Shown here: in pieces, positions 1 through 16,155 of the stretch
How positions within the stretch are numbered: the first letter of the stretch is position 1
Layout: each line of letters begins with the position of its first letter
DNA from: Epiperipatus broadwayi
Lineage: Eukaryota > Onychophora > Udeonychophora > Euonychophora > Peripatidae
Length of the DNA stretch: 64,000 nt
Assembly: GCA_028023455.1 (NCBI GenBank)
Contig: JAQFVV010013060.1
Span: 186,001-250,000, forward strand
Direction: 5' to 3'
Made by a program: the position numbers and the translations under genes
The notes under the pieces: generated by a model
The model's input: only the letters and a program-made list of their open reading frames with translations
Told to the model about the DNA's origin: nothing
The model's database searches: none

Positions 1-230
1 AAATATTAAAATGAATGCTAAGTAATTCTTAAAGTAAAATTAACATTTAATTTGTGCATTTTTTTTTAAACTAAGTTTTTTTAAAGCAAGATCATATTAT
101 TTTTTGATTATTTTAAATTATAAATTTATAATTAGAAGTGAAGGAAAAATGGAAGTATTGACTGTTAATATTTAATCTTTGTACTGAAATCTAAAATAAA
201 AATTTGATTTCTAATATTTTTTTTTTTTAG
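1..230 (+). other. Intron interrupting the ABCE1 5' UTR (3' end)
   Basis: AT-rich sequence ending in a long T tract followed by AG at 229-230, directly before a 12-base 5' UTR segment (231-242) and the start codon. This reads as a splice acceptor, so the first, non-coding exon and the promoter lie upstream of the window. No other feature is seen here. Confidence 0.65.
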
Positions 231-242
231 AGGCAAGTCAAG

Positions 243-345
243 ATGGCTGACAAATTAACACGAATAGCTATTGTGAATAATGATAAATGTAAACCTAAAA
301 AGTGTAGGCAAGAATGCAAAAAATGTTGTCCAGTTGTTCGTATGG
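243..345 (+). CDS. ABCE1: ABCE1 coding exon 1 (residues 1-34)
   Basis: Begins at ATG with a strong context (A at -3, G at +4). Encodes [18 protein letters not shown] and the first half of the Fe-S domain, including Cys16, 21, 25 and 29, the ligands of the first cluster in known ABCE1. The run is KKCCP, so there is an additional Cys28 where many animals have Ser. Ends in phase 1 before a GTAAG donor. Confidence 0.96.
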
Positions 346-3236
346 GTAAGATGTTTTTATATTTGACATTCATTGTTTTATTAAAATTTTTAAGCACTTT
401 TTAAATTTTAGATTATGTTATATTAAAATGTACTTAAGTAATAGTAAGATTGATTTTTTTTCCACCCACATTATACAATAAGTTCATTCAGTGTGAGAAA
501 TTTAGTTTATTTTTATATATTTTATCTGTGTGTTAGCTAGGTCATGGATTATTTTTAATTAAACAACTTTGATTTGTTTTTTTTTTTGATTATAGAATTA
601 ATATTTTATGTAGTATAAATAATTTGTAGATATTATTTGTAACAATTTTAATAACTCCATAAATAAATTATGACTTATCAAATATGTAATGCTGATAATA
701 TAGACCTATTCATGGAACAACTATTTCTGAAAACATTATTATTCATTTTTTGTCTGATGAATAGGTAATTCCTTGGGAATTATATTTGACTTTATGTTTT
801 TTGTTTGTATATTAAGATGTTTTTCCCAAAAGAGGAGATAACTAGACAGTAGAGAGAGTATTTTTATCCAGCAGTAATATTTGATTGTCCGTTATAATTA
901 GTTATTCAACACAATTTATTTCAACATTTCAATGTACATGCATATCAATTTATGACAAGTAATGTCCGTAGTTGTAAATTATAAAATCAAGTCATACAAA
1001 TGCATATTAAAGAGAGATTAAGTCGCAATAAAAATTTTATTATAGCTATAATGTATTTATTAGAAGATAGATATAAATTCACATTGCAACAGGTAAAACT
1101 AATAAAACAATTTCTACAATCTGTGAATGGATTATCTTTTATCCTGGTCTAAGATCTTTAAGTAGACTGAATTAAAACACACACCTGAAACATTGAGATT
1201 TTAATCTGCCTAGAAGGTTTAAATAAATTCCATTCAACAAGAAAAGATAAACTGCTTAACGGTAGAATAATAACCATTTTTACGATGATTGAAACATTAG
1301 TTTGTTTAAGTCATGTGTTTTCACTCTATCTATTTAAGGATCTTAAATCGGTGTAAAAGATAATTAATCTATAGAGATTTTTTTGACAACAAATTGTGAA
1401 TATTCTACTGGTTTTTTTAAACTTTGGTTGTTGTGCTGTGAATTAAATTTGAACTTACTTAGTTCTAAAGTATTGAGTAGGAGTTGTAGTTGAAATATTG
1501 TAGAAATGATTATTTATTATTCTATCTTCACTCTTTGTCTAGTTAAAGATTTTAAATTAGGATAAAAGTAATTCTTTTTTTTTATTCAGAGTTTGCCTTG
1601 ATAACAAATTGGGGATATTCTATTGGTTTATTAAGTTTTGGCTATTGGGTTGTGAATTACATTTGAAAAGGTAAATTATGGTTTAGATATAAACTGTTCA
1701 ATTATACTTCTGCCCGACACTTGTTTATTTTGTGTTTAACTATATCATTTTGGACAAATCAAAAGATTAAGAAAGTTTTTGGTTTCATTTCAAAAAGATT
1801 GGTGAACACTTTATGGGACTTCTATTATAACTTTGAATAGATTTATGTAGAATGGATATAAGTCGTTATATATTTGTCATCTGTATTTTGAGATTACATC
1901 AACTATAATGAGCACATTATGTCATTAAGATAGGCAAAATTCATTATACGGATTGTCACACAGAAACACAAGAGGTGGTGGTCATGTGATGTCATTAAGA
2001 TCTTATTTATTAAAGTATAATAATTTAATTTATACTTGGAGTGTTGTTTTTAAATTTTCAGTTTTTTTTTTTTTTTTTTTACAAGTTCAAATTATCACAC
2101 AGTGAGATATTTTATAATTCATTGTGAATTTTATTATACTAATTTATTATATATGCAAAACTATCCAGTAGATGCAGGAGTTAGACAAAATATTGAAACA
2201 TTGCATAAGTACACTATTTTTGACATTGTGGTGTTGCACAGAACTGAAAATGTATATCAATGTATCTTTTTTCCTGTCAGATATAGAATCACAAGATGAT
2301 GAGGAATAATATTAGGAATTAGATATTTTTTAAACTTATAAGAAATGTGTCAGATCTATCTCGGTTTGAAAGATACCTAATTAATTGGGGCTCATATATT
2401 CAAAACTACTGAATTGTTTAATGTAATCTGTAGCTTGTACCCCCTAATGATGTAAGAATGAAGTCTGCTAAATGGTAATTAATCTTTCAAGATATCTTAA
2501 TTATCTGCCAATTTTATTACTACCAACATTTAAAAACAAAAATATTAACCAGAAGTATGGACATACTAAATAGGGGGAGACTTCAAAGTTTGAGGTTTCA
2601 TTTTTATAATCGATAAATCAGTAATTTTTAAATAATTGATGAAATAATTTTATATTTTTTGTTTGACTTTTAATTGATATTCTAAAGAATGTCTGTTGTC
2701 CTAAATTTTTATTTTAACAAATGCTATTGTAGAAGTACACAAATATGTAAATTATTTAATTGATAATATGCAGTTCTAATACTATTTAATATAATGAATG
2801 TTAAATACGGTATAATTATGATAATTTTTAAGATACTTAATTCATATGTAAATTTATAGATATGTAGGTTTTATAGATTTCCTTTAATATCTATTTTGAT
2901 ATATATAAATAATAAAATATAATTAAAATCCACTTTATTTACTTGATTAAAGTAAATACAAAATTGAATAATTTGATAGTAACCTTTTAATCTTATATGA
3001 GCATATAGCCCAATTATAATTTCGATTGTACTATACCCAGATATATATACAGTACCTCTTGCTAGAGAATATTAATAATAATTGATCCCTATTATATATT
3101 TTTTTATGTATGATAAAAGGAATTGTCTTAAACTTATTGATATTTTATTACTTTGATTTTTATTATTATTACTACTCACACTATTATCTCTCTTGCTATC
3201 ACTATTAACTTTGTTAAATATAACATTTTTTTTTAG
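346..3236 (+). other. ABCE1 intron 1, no recognisable element
   Basis: 2.9 kb of AT-rich DNA with homopolymer T runs (for example 2061-2080). It ends with a T-rich tract and AG. I see no coding similarity. Open frames such as 2102-2299 are short and show no family motif. Confidence 0.7.
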
Positions 3237-3322
3237 GTAAATTGTGTATTGAAGTAACTCCTAATGATAAAATAGCATACATATCTGAAGAATTATGTAT
3301 AGGTTGTGGTATTTGTGTTAAA
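3237..3322 (+). CDS. ABCE1: ABCE1 coding exon 2 (residues 35-63)
   Basis: Completes the split Gly35 and continues [18 protein letters not shown], then [10 protein letters not shown]. The C-x2-C-x2-C spacing (Cys55, 58, 61) is the ferredoxin-like half of the second Fe-S cluster. Acceptor is a T tract plus AG; donor is GTGAGT, phase 0. Confidence 0.96.
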
Positions 3323-3418
3323 GTGAGTATGTTTGCAGATATTTGATTGATTTCAAATATATAATTTGAATGTTTAATTATAAGACATTTTTTTTTTTTT
3401 TTATATTTTTGAAATCAG

Positions 3419-3516
3419 AAATGTCCTTTCGAAGCTATCTCTATTATCAACCTTCCTAGTAATCTCGAAAAAGATACCACCCATCGGTATTCAGCAAATT
3501 CATTCAAATTACACAG
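3419..3516 (+). CDS. ABCE1: ABCE1 coding exon 3 (residues 64-95)
   Basis: Starts [17 protein letters not shown], supplying Cys65 and ending the Fe-S domain, then the linker [12 protein letters not shown] that leads into the first ATPase domain. Preceded by a 96-bp intron with a T-rich tract. Ends in phase 2 (AG of Arg96) before GTATTA. Confidence 0.95.
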
Positions 3517-5610
3517 GTATTAAATTTAATTTGAATCTGTCTTAAATAATTATTATATATATTATTGATATAGTGATTTTTAAAGTATTAAATGCATGGT
3601 TTTTATGGTAAATAATAGAAAAAAAAAACATTGTATATGATAGTAAAAACTTGACATGAAGATAAATAATATTTTTTTTTTTTTACTATGAAAGTTTATT
3701 ATACACAAATATGAAGTTCTCTACATAATAGCAAGTAGAGGCAACTAGATAATAGAGTATTAAGTTTCTAAAATGTGCAAGATTTGGCACCATAGCATCT
3801 ATAATAAACCATACTGGGTTTATGTGAATTGTTAATTTTTGAAAAGTAACTTCAATAAAAAAATTTTATTGGCTGAAAATCATTAGCTGTTATTTGATTT
3901 GATAGTAAGAAACTGATTGAAAATTACAATGAAACTGCAATATGTGTTGCGTCAATGTATACTACCATGATATGCTATTCAAAAAAAAAATGTAAACAAA
4001 CAAAAAAAAAGCATTAAAATTTGTAAATTTTATAATATGGCAGCAACCTTTTTTTCCATTTTGAAGCACTGTACTGATCATGTTTATTATTATTTTTAAC
4101 ATTGAACCCACATATATTCTTCTCTTCGTATATTGAAATGTTTTCTAAATGTGAAGCTAACAGCTCTATGAAATTTAAGAAAATATGTAAAGTGTCTTTC
4201 TTAAGCAATAAAATGAAAGTTATTGATTTAATAAATAGTTTTAGAAAAAAAAATTAAAACTTACTTTTATTGTGACAGAAAGCTGTAAGTTCGAAATGCA
4301 TAATGGCAAGTAGAGATATTCTCATATAGATTCTGAAGTTGATGCAGGCATAAAGACATCAAAGCAACTGGAGAAGTCATAGTTTGCTGATAACAAGGGA
4401 AAAATAGTTATTGGAAAAAAAAGGATGTCATTCAGAGAGTGTTTATTTGCGATGAAAGTCTGAACATTTGAACATTTATTTGGTTTAGAAAAAAAGGTAC
4501 AATATGTAAGTTCTTTTATTTTCATTTTTGAGTGAATAATGAATGAATAAATCTACACATATTATATAAATGTGCTCTGTCAATTTATTATTATAATCTT
4601 AATTTATATATGCATACTATATTCATAAAAAGTGTGTTATATATATTTATAGGTTGAAAGTACTGTACACATGCAGTTTAGTAATTAATACGTATTCTAT
4701 GATAATCAAAGTTTATTAATCAAATATGAGCTCTTATAAACAATGTATACAATTTAGTGGATGTTATAGTTTCATTGTATTGTGAATCTTCAAGTAAAAG
4801 TTGAATCAGAATAATATTTTTAACATGTTTTCTTCAACTATTATGTAGGAAGCAACAGATAATCTTTTGCTTGATATGAACACCTATGTGTAATTATTTT
4901 ACTTTTCAATAACAAGATAAGTTCATAATTGTTATCTGACTTAAGTTATGAAAATTGATTCACATATGGAACATTCTTAAGAAGTTGGTTTTGTAGTTCT
5001 CTCAACAATAATTTTTCAAAAATATAAATGATAATAGAAAGATTTTTATTAATATAACTAATTAGGAAAACATATATTGCTAAATTATTTTTATATTAAA
5101 AAATAGACAGATAACCAAGTTTTAATACTAGTAAAATGAGAAATAGTTAGTTAAAGAGTAAATATATTTTGCCTTTATTAATTATAATTATATAAAAAGC
5201 ATTTTGTTTTAAACAATACACTATATAACTAAGCCAGTATTTAAGAATTGGCAGATAGTCTTGCCTGACTATTTGCTTGCAATTATCTTAGTTTTTAATA
5301 ACAAATTAAATTCATAATGATCATCTTACTTAAATTATGAAAGGTGATTCATTTATGTATTTTTCCAAGAAGTAATTGTGTAGTTCTCTTATGCTCTCAG
5401 TTTCATCAGTAGTTTTTCAGAAATTTAAAGTATTGTAGAAAAGTTAATTTTTTCATTTGTGCAATTTTTTTTTTTAAAAAATGCTTTTCTTTATGGTTGT
5501 ATAAACGTGGGGTGGGGTGGGGGTGGAGGTGGTATAAAAAAAACCCTTACGTGGAATGTGAAATTTTACTGATGCATATTTTTTCAAGTTAGAAGGTAGC
5601 TTTAATTGTG
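3517..5610 (+). other. ABCE1 intron 3, left part: no recognisable element
   Basis: AT-rich DNA without convincing coding similarity. It contains a G-rich run at 5509-5530 with consecutive G blocks separated by single T bases. Reading frames at 4014-4525 are short and unsupported. Confidence 0.6.
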
Positions 5611-6509
5611 ACCATATTACTTTGAATATAAGGTGCTCCTGAAATTAAGATGCAGTAGGAATTTAAGCCAGAAAAATTGGGGGAAAAAATCCCCCGATTT
5701 TAAGACGCACATATTTGTACTTAAATAGGAAACTAATATAAATACAATAAACTCACCTAATTTATTGTGAATCTTCTTCAGATATATGATATTTTCACTT
5801 TCTACATCTCCACTTTCAAAACTTGAATTCTCATCTTCACTATTATATCATCTTCAGGCCATTTAAATTGCAGCCAAATATTATAACTTCTTTGTCAATT
5901 TGCTTTCATATAAAGTACATTTTTCTATTAAAATTTGAATCCTACTTTTAAAATAATTTATATTTTTACAAATATTTTCTGAAACAAATAAAAATGTTTA
6001 AGAAAAGATTCTAAAACATTCATTTTCACTTTGAAATTCAAAATGAAAATATTGGAATTATCAACATCGGTAAAATAACATTAAAAGATTCCAAAACATT
6101 TATTTTCACTTGAAAAATCAAAAGGAAGCTATCAGAGAAATTTTCACAGGCCAACCAATCAGCGCCTTGGAAGGCAGGCTCTTATCTCAGTGTTATATTG
6201 ATTTGTTAGTTGTAAAACTATTCTAAAGGTTATTCGATAAACTTTTCCCAATAAAATACTGGTAAAATTGGCAAAATAATGCTAACAATAGCAGTTTGAG
6301 AGAGAGTTGAAGCTGTTTACGAAATTAATCCAAAAAATATTGATTAAAAAAGATTTAACAAGCTATTCTATATAGGAAATGATTGTAATACTATGTGCAT
6401 ATGTAATGTAAAAAAAGATCCACAGAAATAGGATGTTGAAAATTTTTACTTTGAATTTAAGATGCACCCCTCTTTTAGGGGTTCAAAATGGAAAAAATTG
6501 CCTTATATT

Positions 6510-9500
6510 CAGTGATGATATCCCAAATTTCCAAGAACGAGTTCTCTAAAAGTAGGTTGTATTTAAGAACCTATTCTGTTTATTTTTCGTTTTTCTAAGC
6601 ATGAAAGCAAATCACTTCTTGGTTTCATACTAAAAATTTTTGGCGACTTCTCAGAAATTTTGCATGCCCCCTCCCCTACACAAAAAAGTGCTGCCTTGCA
6701 CATGTGCACTATGATATACTTTGCAATCTCACTTATGGAATTAAAAAAGAATTAAACCCTTTTTATAATTGGAAAAAAAACTTATTTATTTGGCAAGATA
6801 TTTCCATAGTGACATTCTATTCACATCATATGTCTCTTCAGGTTGATGATGCTTTTTGACTATAGCATCATCAGCTGTATTGTGATTTCTTGGCCAAACT
6901 TGAACTGAGTCACTGCAATACCAGTGATCTAATGGAAGACCTATCCAATTTATTACTAGAAGAATTTGCCACATTTTTCACTTCAAGGTGATTTCTTTTA
7001 TCTGAATAAATTGTGTTCACCACAGAAAACCTTCATTCAGCCTTGGTTTTAATTATATTTTTAGCTCTTTGGATAGTTTCATGTACAATATGTTTCTGGT
7101 GATTTCTCAAAACATTTTCAACATAATCACGGAAATCATTAACTGAAATCTCATGGTGAAATGCTTTGTAAAAATCTGATAATTTCTCTTCAAATTCTTT
7201 CCAGAGAACTACAGCTTCTTCCAGATTCCAAGCATCTCGGTTCACAATTTTAACTAATTGATGGATTTTATGATTTCTATCTTGAATATTATTACTTATG
7301 CTATTACAGTCCATTAATATTAATTCCATATTTGTTATCATTACATTCAGTAATTTTTGATGGGGAAGACTCACTCATTTGTTGTCTTCAACAAAATTAA
7401 TATGCAGGAATTCCTTAGAAGAGATAGTTTCATTTATTATTTTGTCATAACTACCACTCTTCTCTTTGAGTTATTCAAATGCTTTAATTGTTTTCTTAAT
7501 CAATTGTTCAGCATTCAATATATTTACACTCCTTCCTTGAATAGCATCCATTAACAAAGCAATTTCTTCTAGAATATCGATTCTTAAAGCTAGATCTCAT
7601 AAAATATTTGTTGGCAAGATGTTTAGTCTTTCCAGAAATTTTTTTATTAGTAGAAAAAAAAAAATCATATAGTGCTGAATAGGCTCACCATGTTGCAACT
7701 GCTGTTCTATGATGGCATGCTTCCCATCTTGGGTTAAAAACTATAATTTTTAGAATTTCCAATTCCCAAATTGGTTGAAATTTTATTCAAGGTCATTTGG
7801 TTTTTATTAGACTGATGGAAGATTTTACATATTTCATTAATAAATGCTGTAAAGTGATTCATTTGCTTTATGTCTTTGATAAAATCCTCCAGCATAAGCT
7901 GAAGGTGATGACTCAAACAATGCCAAATAATAATCTCAGGATAGTGGTTTTTTATTTTAACATTCACTTCTGACCACCTTTCCAGGATCACAATTACTCC
8001 ATCTGAACAAAATCCAATCAAATTATTCTTCAAATATGGATTATCAATTCTACTGATTGCAGACTTTGTAATAGAGCAGTGCAAATGGTTTCAGCATCTT
8101 TGTTTTGTAATTCCACTAAATCTACAAAAATTGTTGGTGAGAAATCTGCATCTTTAACCTTAATAAAAATGATAAGAATTGGTTTGCATGATATTGTTGA
8201 TGCCTCATTAATTATAAACATGTCTTTAAATTCTGATCTATTATTTTTCTAAACACTTTCTTTTTAATGTATTTTTCAATGTGCTCAACAATTTTGACAG
8301 CCAGGAATTGAGAATGAAGTCCCACCCCCATATCTAATCCACTCTTTTTTTATAGTTCTGTCAAATGGTCAATATCAGAAAACAGTCAGTTTTGTTTTGC
8401 TAAAGTGCAAACCGTATTGAAAATTTTACAGATGGAGCTCATAAACTTTTCATGAACTTTGTCTATGAATTTGAAAATTGCATTTTTTGCACTTTCTTTC
8501 AATTGCTTCACACATATCTGGTATGCTTTTGATGAAAAGTGTTCCTTTATTTTTTTTTTGAAGAGAGGCTTGTTGAACCATTTTATTTATTCCACTTGGA
8601 ACAATATTACTTCTCCATTCTTTTGACACATGAGCTGCCTTCACTTTTATTGACTCGATTTTGATATAGTTATCACACTCAAGTTTTTTTTCCAATAATA
8701 AGTAAACCACAATATTTTTCTTTGAATTCATTGGCTTATTTCATATTCCAGCAGCCAGGAAGGTCACTATCTACATTTATTTTATATGCATCTTTTGTAC
8801 TTTTGGAACTGGACAGCTTATTTGTGTTGTCAACATTATTTTCTGTTGCATCTGAAGAAACAGAAACAAAACTTGATTCAAAATATCATCCTTTACTATC
8901 GTTTTCGATTCTGTATCAGTTTTTGGATCTTTTATGAAGGAATCTGATATTGTTTGGCATTTTGTTTCATTTCTTGATTTGAAAACGAGTCGTAACACTT
9001 AATGAGCCAAAGATATTGTTATATTTATCATCTTGACAAGTTATTCTAGAAAAAATATGTTGAACTTATTGTTAAAAAAAAGACACACTGTTACATCAGA
9101 TATAGCAAACTAAATGAAAATAATGTACTATAAACTTATTACAGCTGATCATCCATTAAATTTACTAATCAAATAAAAACAAATCTTGCATGATAAATAT
9201 GTAAGTGAAGAAATAAAGTATTTAAATAAAAAATAAAAGTTAAACAAATATTTAAAACAACGTCAGCATAACAAAATCATTTGAACACTGGTTTTATATT
9301 ATTTGTTTTCGCAATGATAGGTCCTTTTGAATAAAGTTATTTTATCTTTAAAGTAAAATAATTTCAGCAAGAGTAAATTTAATTAAAAAACACTTTTTAT
9401 TTGTATACTTTTAAAGAAACTAATTTGAAATGCGATAAATAATGGATTTAATTACTTAAAACAAAACTGTTGTGAATTATTTCTTGCAGAATAATTCTTA

Positions 9501-9804
9501 ATCATTCAAATTTCATCACGCATATCACACGTTCCAAGTGCAATATTGTATAGTCAAATTATTCTGGGGAAAGCATTTTGAACCCAATCTGTTCAAAAAG
9601 AATCATTGTTACATTTGATATAACAAAAAAAAAAAAATACAAATAATGTTCTAGATTATTGTTGGAAATAATTAAGTAATTTGTTAATTCAACTCTTTTT
9701 TAGAATAATAATAAAATTTATTTTCAGATAATTTAACTACCGGTTCGCTAATTTTTTTTAATTTTAAGAACCGGTTTGCGTGAACCGGTTGGATATCATC
9801 ACTG
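6510..9804 (-). mobile_element. hAT-superfamily DNA transposon with intact ends
   Basis: 3295 bp bounded by perfect 14-bp terminal inverted repeats, CAGTGATGATATCC at 6510-6523 and GGATATCATCACTG at 9791-9804. It is flanked by a perfect 8-bp target duplication CTTATATT (6502-6509 and 9805-9812). The 8-bp duplication and CA-start ends are typical of hAT. The right subterminal region (9738-9790) repeats the word ACCGGTT, plausibly a transposase-binding array. The internal minus-strand coding region is a broken hAT-type transposase. Confidence 0.92.
6786..8998 (-). pseudogene. Broken hAT transposase (KIAA1586-like group)
   Basis: Minus-strand fragments in shifting frames line up in the order of one ~650-residue protein. 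An N-terminal part with EWRSNIVPSGINKMVQQASL (near 8620) resembles the zinc-finger/basic N-terminus of KIAA1586-like hAT-derived proteins. A catalytic-core part has LIGFCSDGVIVILE and WHCLSHHLQL (near 7880-8020), matching the D-x-x and C..H blocks of hAT transposases. Carboxy-terminal fragments lie at 7033-7374 and 6786-6974. Several frameshifts and stops separate the pieces, so no complete protein is possible. The family name is from memory of the motif pattern; the hAT assignment is firm because of the element ends. Confidence 0.75.
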
Positions 9805-10104
9805 CTTATATTCGACATAATATGGTATTAACATTATTTACCATGCAATTATATCATTTTTGTTGTTTAAATATTGATTCAGTATAAGTGGATACTGAAA
9901 TTAAAGACTGTTCATTGTTATTTTGGCAATATTACTGCTTACTATGTATCTGTTTTATTATAACTTTTATGTAATTTTTAGAATGTATTATAATATTTAA
10001 CAAGTTGGAATTTTTAAATTGTAAATGAATTTAATGAAAATTACAATTAGAAAAGTAGATATAAAGAGTTAGTGGAAAAATGATTTGATATAGAAAACCA
10101 TTAC

Positions 10105-10300
10105 TTTGTAATTATATATTAGACCATTTTCATTGTTCTAATTGGTAAATGTTTTTAGAAAAATTCAAATTTTATTTAAACTTTTCAAATATATTTAACT
10201 ATTAGTAATAACAGATTGTTATATAACAACATTTCAGATATTTTTTTTCTCTTCTTCAGGCTTTGTTGGCCTAAGTAGTGACAATAATAAACATGGAAAT
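10105..10300 (-). repeat. tRNA-derived SINE, minus copy of inverted pair 1
   Basis: On the minus strand it carries the body word CTGAAGAAGAGA and the 3' part with ATTTAAA and a TTTCTAAA-like tail. The outer ~105 bases form an inverted repeat with 10468-10580. Its tRNA-like head is poorly preserved. Confidence 0.6.
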
Positions 10301-10304
10301 TAAA

Positions 10305-10600
10305 ATGATCCATCTGGTCTTTGACAGAATAATCTAGTTGGTTACAGCATTACTTTAAATTCTGTATTCATGAATCTAAACGTTAGTCAATTGCTAGTAC
10401 TATTACCAGTTAAGCTAACAATAGCTCAATAAAAGAATAATATATTTGAAATGGATTATATACTAAACTGTATGCTATTATTAACAGTTGAATATATTTG
10501 AAAAGTTTAAATGAAGTTTGAATTTTTTTTGCAACCTTTAACAATTAATGATGGAAATAATATGACATAATTACAAGTAAAATGTCATCATTACAAATAT
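10305..10600 (+). repeat. tRNA-derived SINE, plus copy of inverted pair 1
   Basis: Begins with a decayed tRNA-like head (ATCTAGTTGGTTACAGCATT, box A-like). It continues with the family words TATTCATGAATCTAAA and CTATTATTAACAGTTGAATA and ends near a GTCATCATTAC word also seen at the end of the copy at 58975-59225. Confidence 0.6.
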
Positions 10601-10879
10601 TCAGTCAGACAAAAACCATTATTATAGACATTTTTTAATTTTTTTCAAATATTAGATTATAATTTGCAAATCTAAATTCCATCAGTGTAAAAATCTTTTA
10701 GAAAAATTTGTAAATATAATTATTTATAAATGGATGCATTAATGTTCAGTATGCTATATATTTTAACAATAGTTTTTTTTTTTTTTTGGTATATGTATAT
10801 GTGAATATATAATTATGAATCTGAACACACATATTTGATTGAAATAGTTGTATGTATTTTTTTTTGTTTTTTTAATTAA

Positions 10880-11044
<165 letters not shown>

Positions 11045-11198
11045 TAGCATCGTGAGAAAGGTTTTGTGAAAATTAGCAATTAAATTTTTCTTCATGATTT
11101 TCTATAAACAGTTTTAAAAATCTTTATAGTTGATTAGTGATAATAACACTCTTTTGAATGCATATTATTTTTGCTTATTTATTTATAATAATTATTAG

Positions 11199-14417
<3,219 letters not shown>

Positions 14418-14487
14418 GGTTCTGTTCAGCAACTATTAGACAAAAAAGATGAAATGAGGAATCAAAATTCTGTCTGTGACATGTTGG
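14418..14487 (+). CDS. ABCE1: ABCE1 coding exon 6 (residues 182-204)
   Basis: 70 bp encoding GSVQQLLDKKDEMRNQNSVC then DML, the segment before the signature motif. Acceptor TTTATAG, donor GTAATT, ends in phase 1. This is the least conserved exon of the domain, as in other species, but it joins in frame. Confidence 0.93.
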
Positions 14488-15810
14488 GTAATTATTATTA
14501 TTATTGTTATGTTTATTTTATAAAATAATTTTAAAAAAATTTAAAATACGTTTATTGAAAACTGTTAATCATTATTTATTTGCTTAAGCATCTTAAAAAT
14601 TAAAGATATACGGTTTAATTCTTGGCAAAAGAAAGAAAAAAAATTTGATTTAATTGACTCTGACATAGTCTTATCATTTTCGAATTATGTGATACACTTA
14701 AGCTACAGACTATACTATTAATTAATTATTTTTATTTCTTTAAATAAATACTAACCATTTATCTCAATTGCTTTAACAATTATCTATTTGTCTTATATAA
14801 AAGAGAGAATATGTGACAAAGATCTTTGGAATAGGTAGAAAGATAGGATATAGATTTGATGGTGGGTTTTTAATTTTAATTGATGAAAAGCAAAAATAAG
14901 AACTTCATCTTGTTGGTTTATTTGTTTGTACACTGTTGATAATTGTAGTATTCTTATTCAATTCAAGGGTTTATTGGTATTGGATAAATGTAAAATAATT
15001 TAAATATTTTTAATAGATTTTTAGTAGAACAGATTTAGATAGGAAGATGCAATATAGATTCCTATGTGCTGTTGATTCATTTAACACATCAAAAGATTTT
15101 ATCAAAGTGATATAACCATATAAATTAATTGCATGGAAATGAAGTAGATCTTTTATCAACATATAACATAAATATATATATTAGTAAAATATAATTTAAG
15201 AAGGTTTTTTAATAATTGGAAAATATTATAAGATTTTGAGAACAATCTGTTATGTTCTTTAGTTTTATGGATGTGATGTCAAATTTGTAAATATAAGGGC
15301 TCTTTTTTATCAGATTGCTTATGGGAAACAGTCTTTACAAAAAGAATTTTATAATGAATTTGAATATGACTTTCGTGTGAGAAGCAGATCACATTTATTT
15401 TATAAAAAATATTTAAAAACATTCTAATGAGTTTCAAAATCAAGTGCTTTCATTGGAAGTATATGATTGAGACCAGAATACTATGTAGAATTGTAATTAG
15501 GCAATGTTTCGTACCTTTTTCAGAAATAAAAGTTTTCTACAGATGAATCTTAAGTTTTTTCATGCCCCTTATAGTCAAAAGTCTTCCTATCATATCTTCA
15601 GGGTTATCACAACTTCTTAACTCATTATTTCATTTCAAAATAGGGTTTTTGTAAAAGCATTTTATATCTCCAGATATCCAGTTGAGAATTATCTTGCTAT
15701 CTGTTGTTTTTTTTTTTGATTAAGTGTTACTAATAGCTGCTAATGAATGAATATATATATGTTAAATATAATTAAATTTCTCCTTAATATATTATTTTAA
15801 TTTTAATTAG
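14488..15810 (+). other. ABCE1 intron 6, no recognisable element
   Basis: 1.3 kb of AT-rich sequence with a TTATTATTATTATTG run right after the donor. No coding similarity or element ends seen. Confidence 0.55.
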
Positions 15811-15907
15811 ATCTTCAGAATGTGAGGGATCGAAATGTGGAAGATTTATCTGGTGGCGAATTACAAAGGTTTGCATGTGCAATGGTGTGTATTCAGAAAG
15901 CTGACAT
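15811..15907 (+). CDS. ABCE1: ABCE1 coding exon 7 (residues 205-236), ABC signature
   Basis: Encodes [20 protein letters not shown] then [21 protein letters not shown] is the ABC signature of the first ATPase domain. Ends in phase 2 before GTAAGT. The downstream intron is 19.3 kb. Confidence 0.96.
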
Positions 15908-16061
15908 GTAAGTAAAGTGATATATATAAAATTTTAGCATATATTTAAAGAAAGAATTAGTAAATTTTTTCATGATGCTTTTTTACACAGAAATGATCCA
16001 CATATGCGTACAGATACATATATATCTTTCTTTATATAAAACAACATTTTGTGATCAAATA

Positions 16062-16155
16062 CAGGATTATTTATGAATGAAGCAATTCTGGGTTCAAATT
16101 CTGTTTAATTACATCTAGAGTAACTATATCCATTATACTTGTATTTCAATATTAC
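16062..16155 (+). repeat. SINE fragment, second tRNA-like family
   Basis: Contains a box B-like GGGTTCAAATTC followed by AATTACAT, then ACTTGTATTTCAATATTA. A copy with the same order is at 16530-16628, which argues for a dispersed tRNA-derived family different from the inverted SINE pairs. Confidence 0.5.

Larger units (their letters stand above)
5611..9826. mobile_element. Older inverted-repeat (MITE-like) element, interrupted by the hAT copy
   Basis: The left end reads ACCATATTACTTTGAATATA followed by AGG. The right end, read on the other strand from 9826, is ACCATATTATGTCGAATATA followed by AGG. The two therefore form an imperfect terminal inverted repeat of ~23 bases. Subterminal TTAAGATGCA/TTAAGACGCAC words occur near 5645 and 5700, and again at 6460. 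Without the nested hAT insertion (6510-9804) and its target duplication the element is ~0.91 kb. No coding capacity of its own is seen, so it is probably a non-autonomous DNA transposon. Confidence 0.65.

Noticed and set aside
2102-2299. 65-codon frame in intron 1 after a T tract
   Set aside because: No similarity to ABCE1 or any family, and exon 1 joins exon 2 in phase without it.
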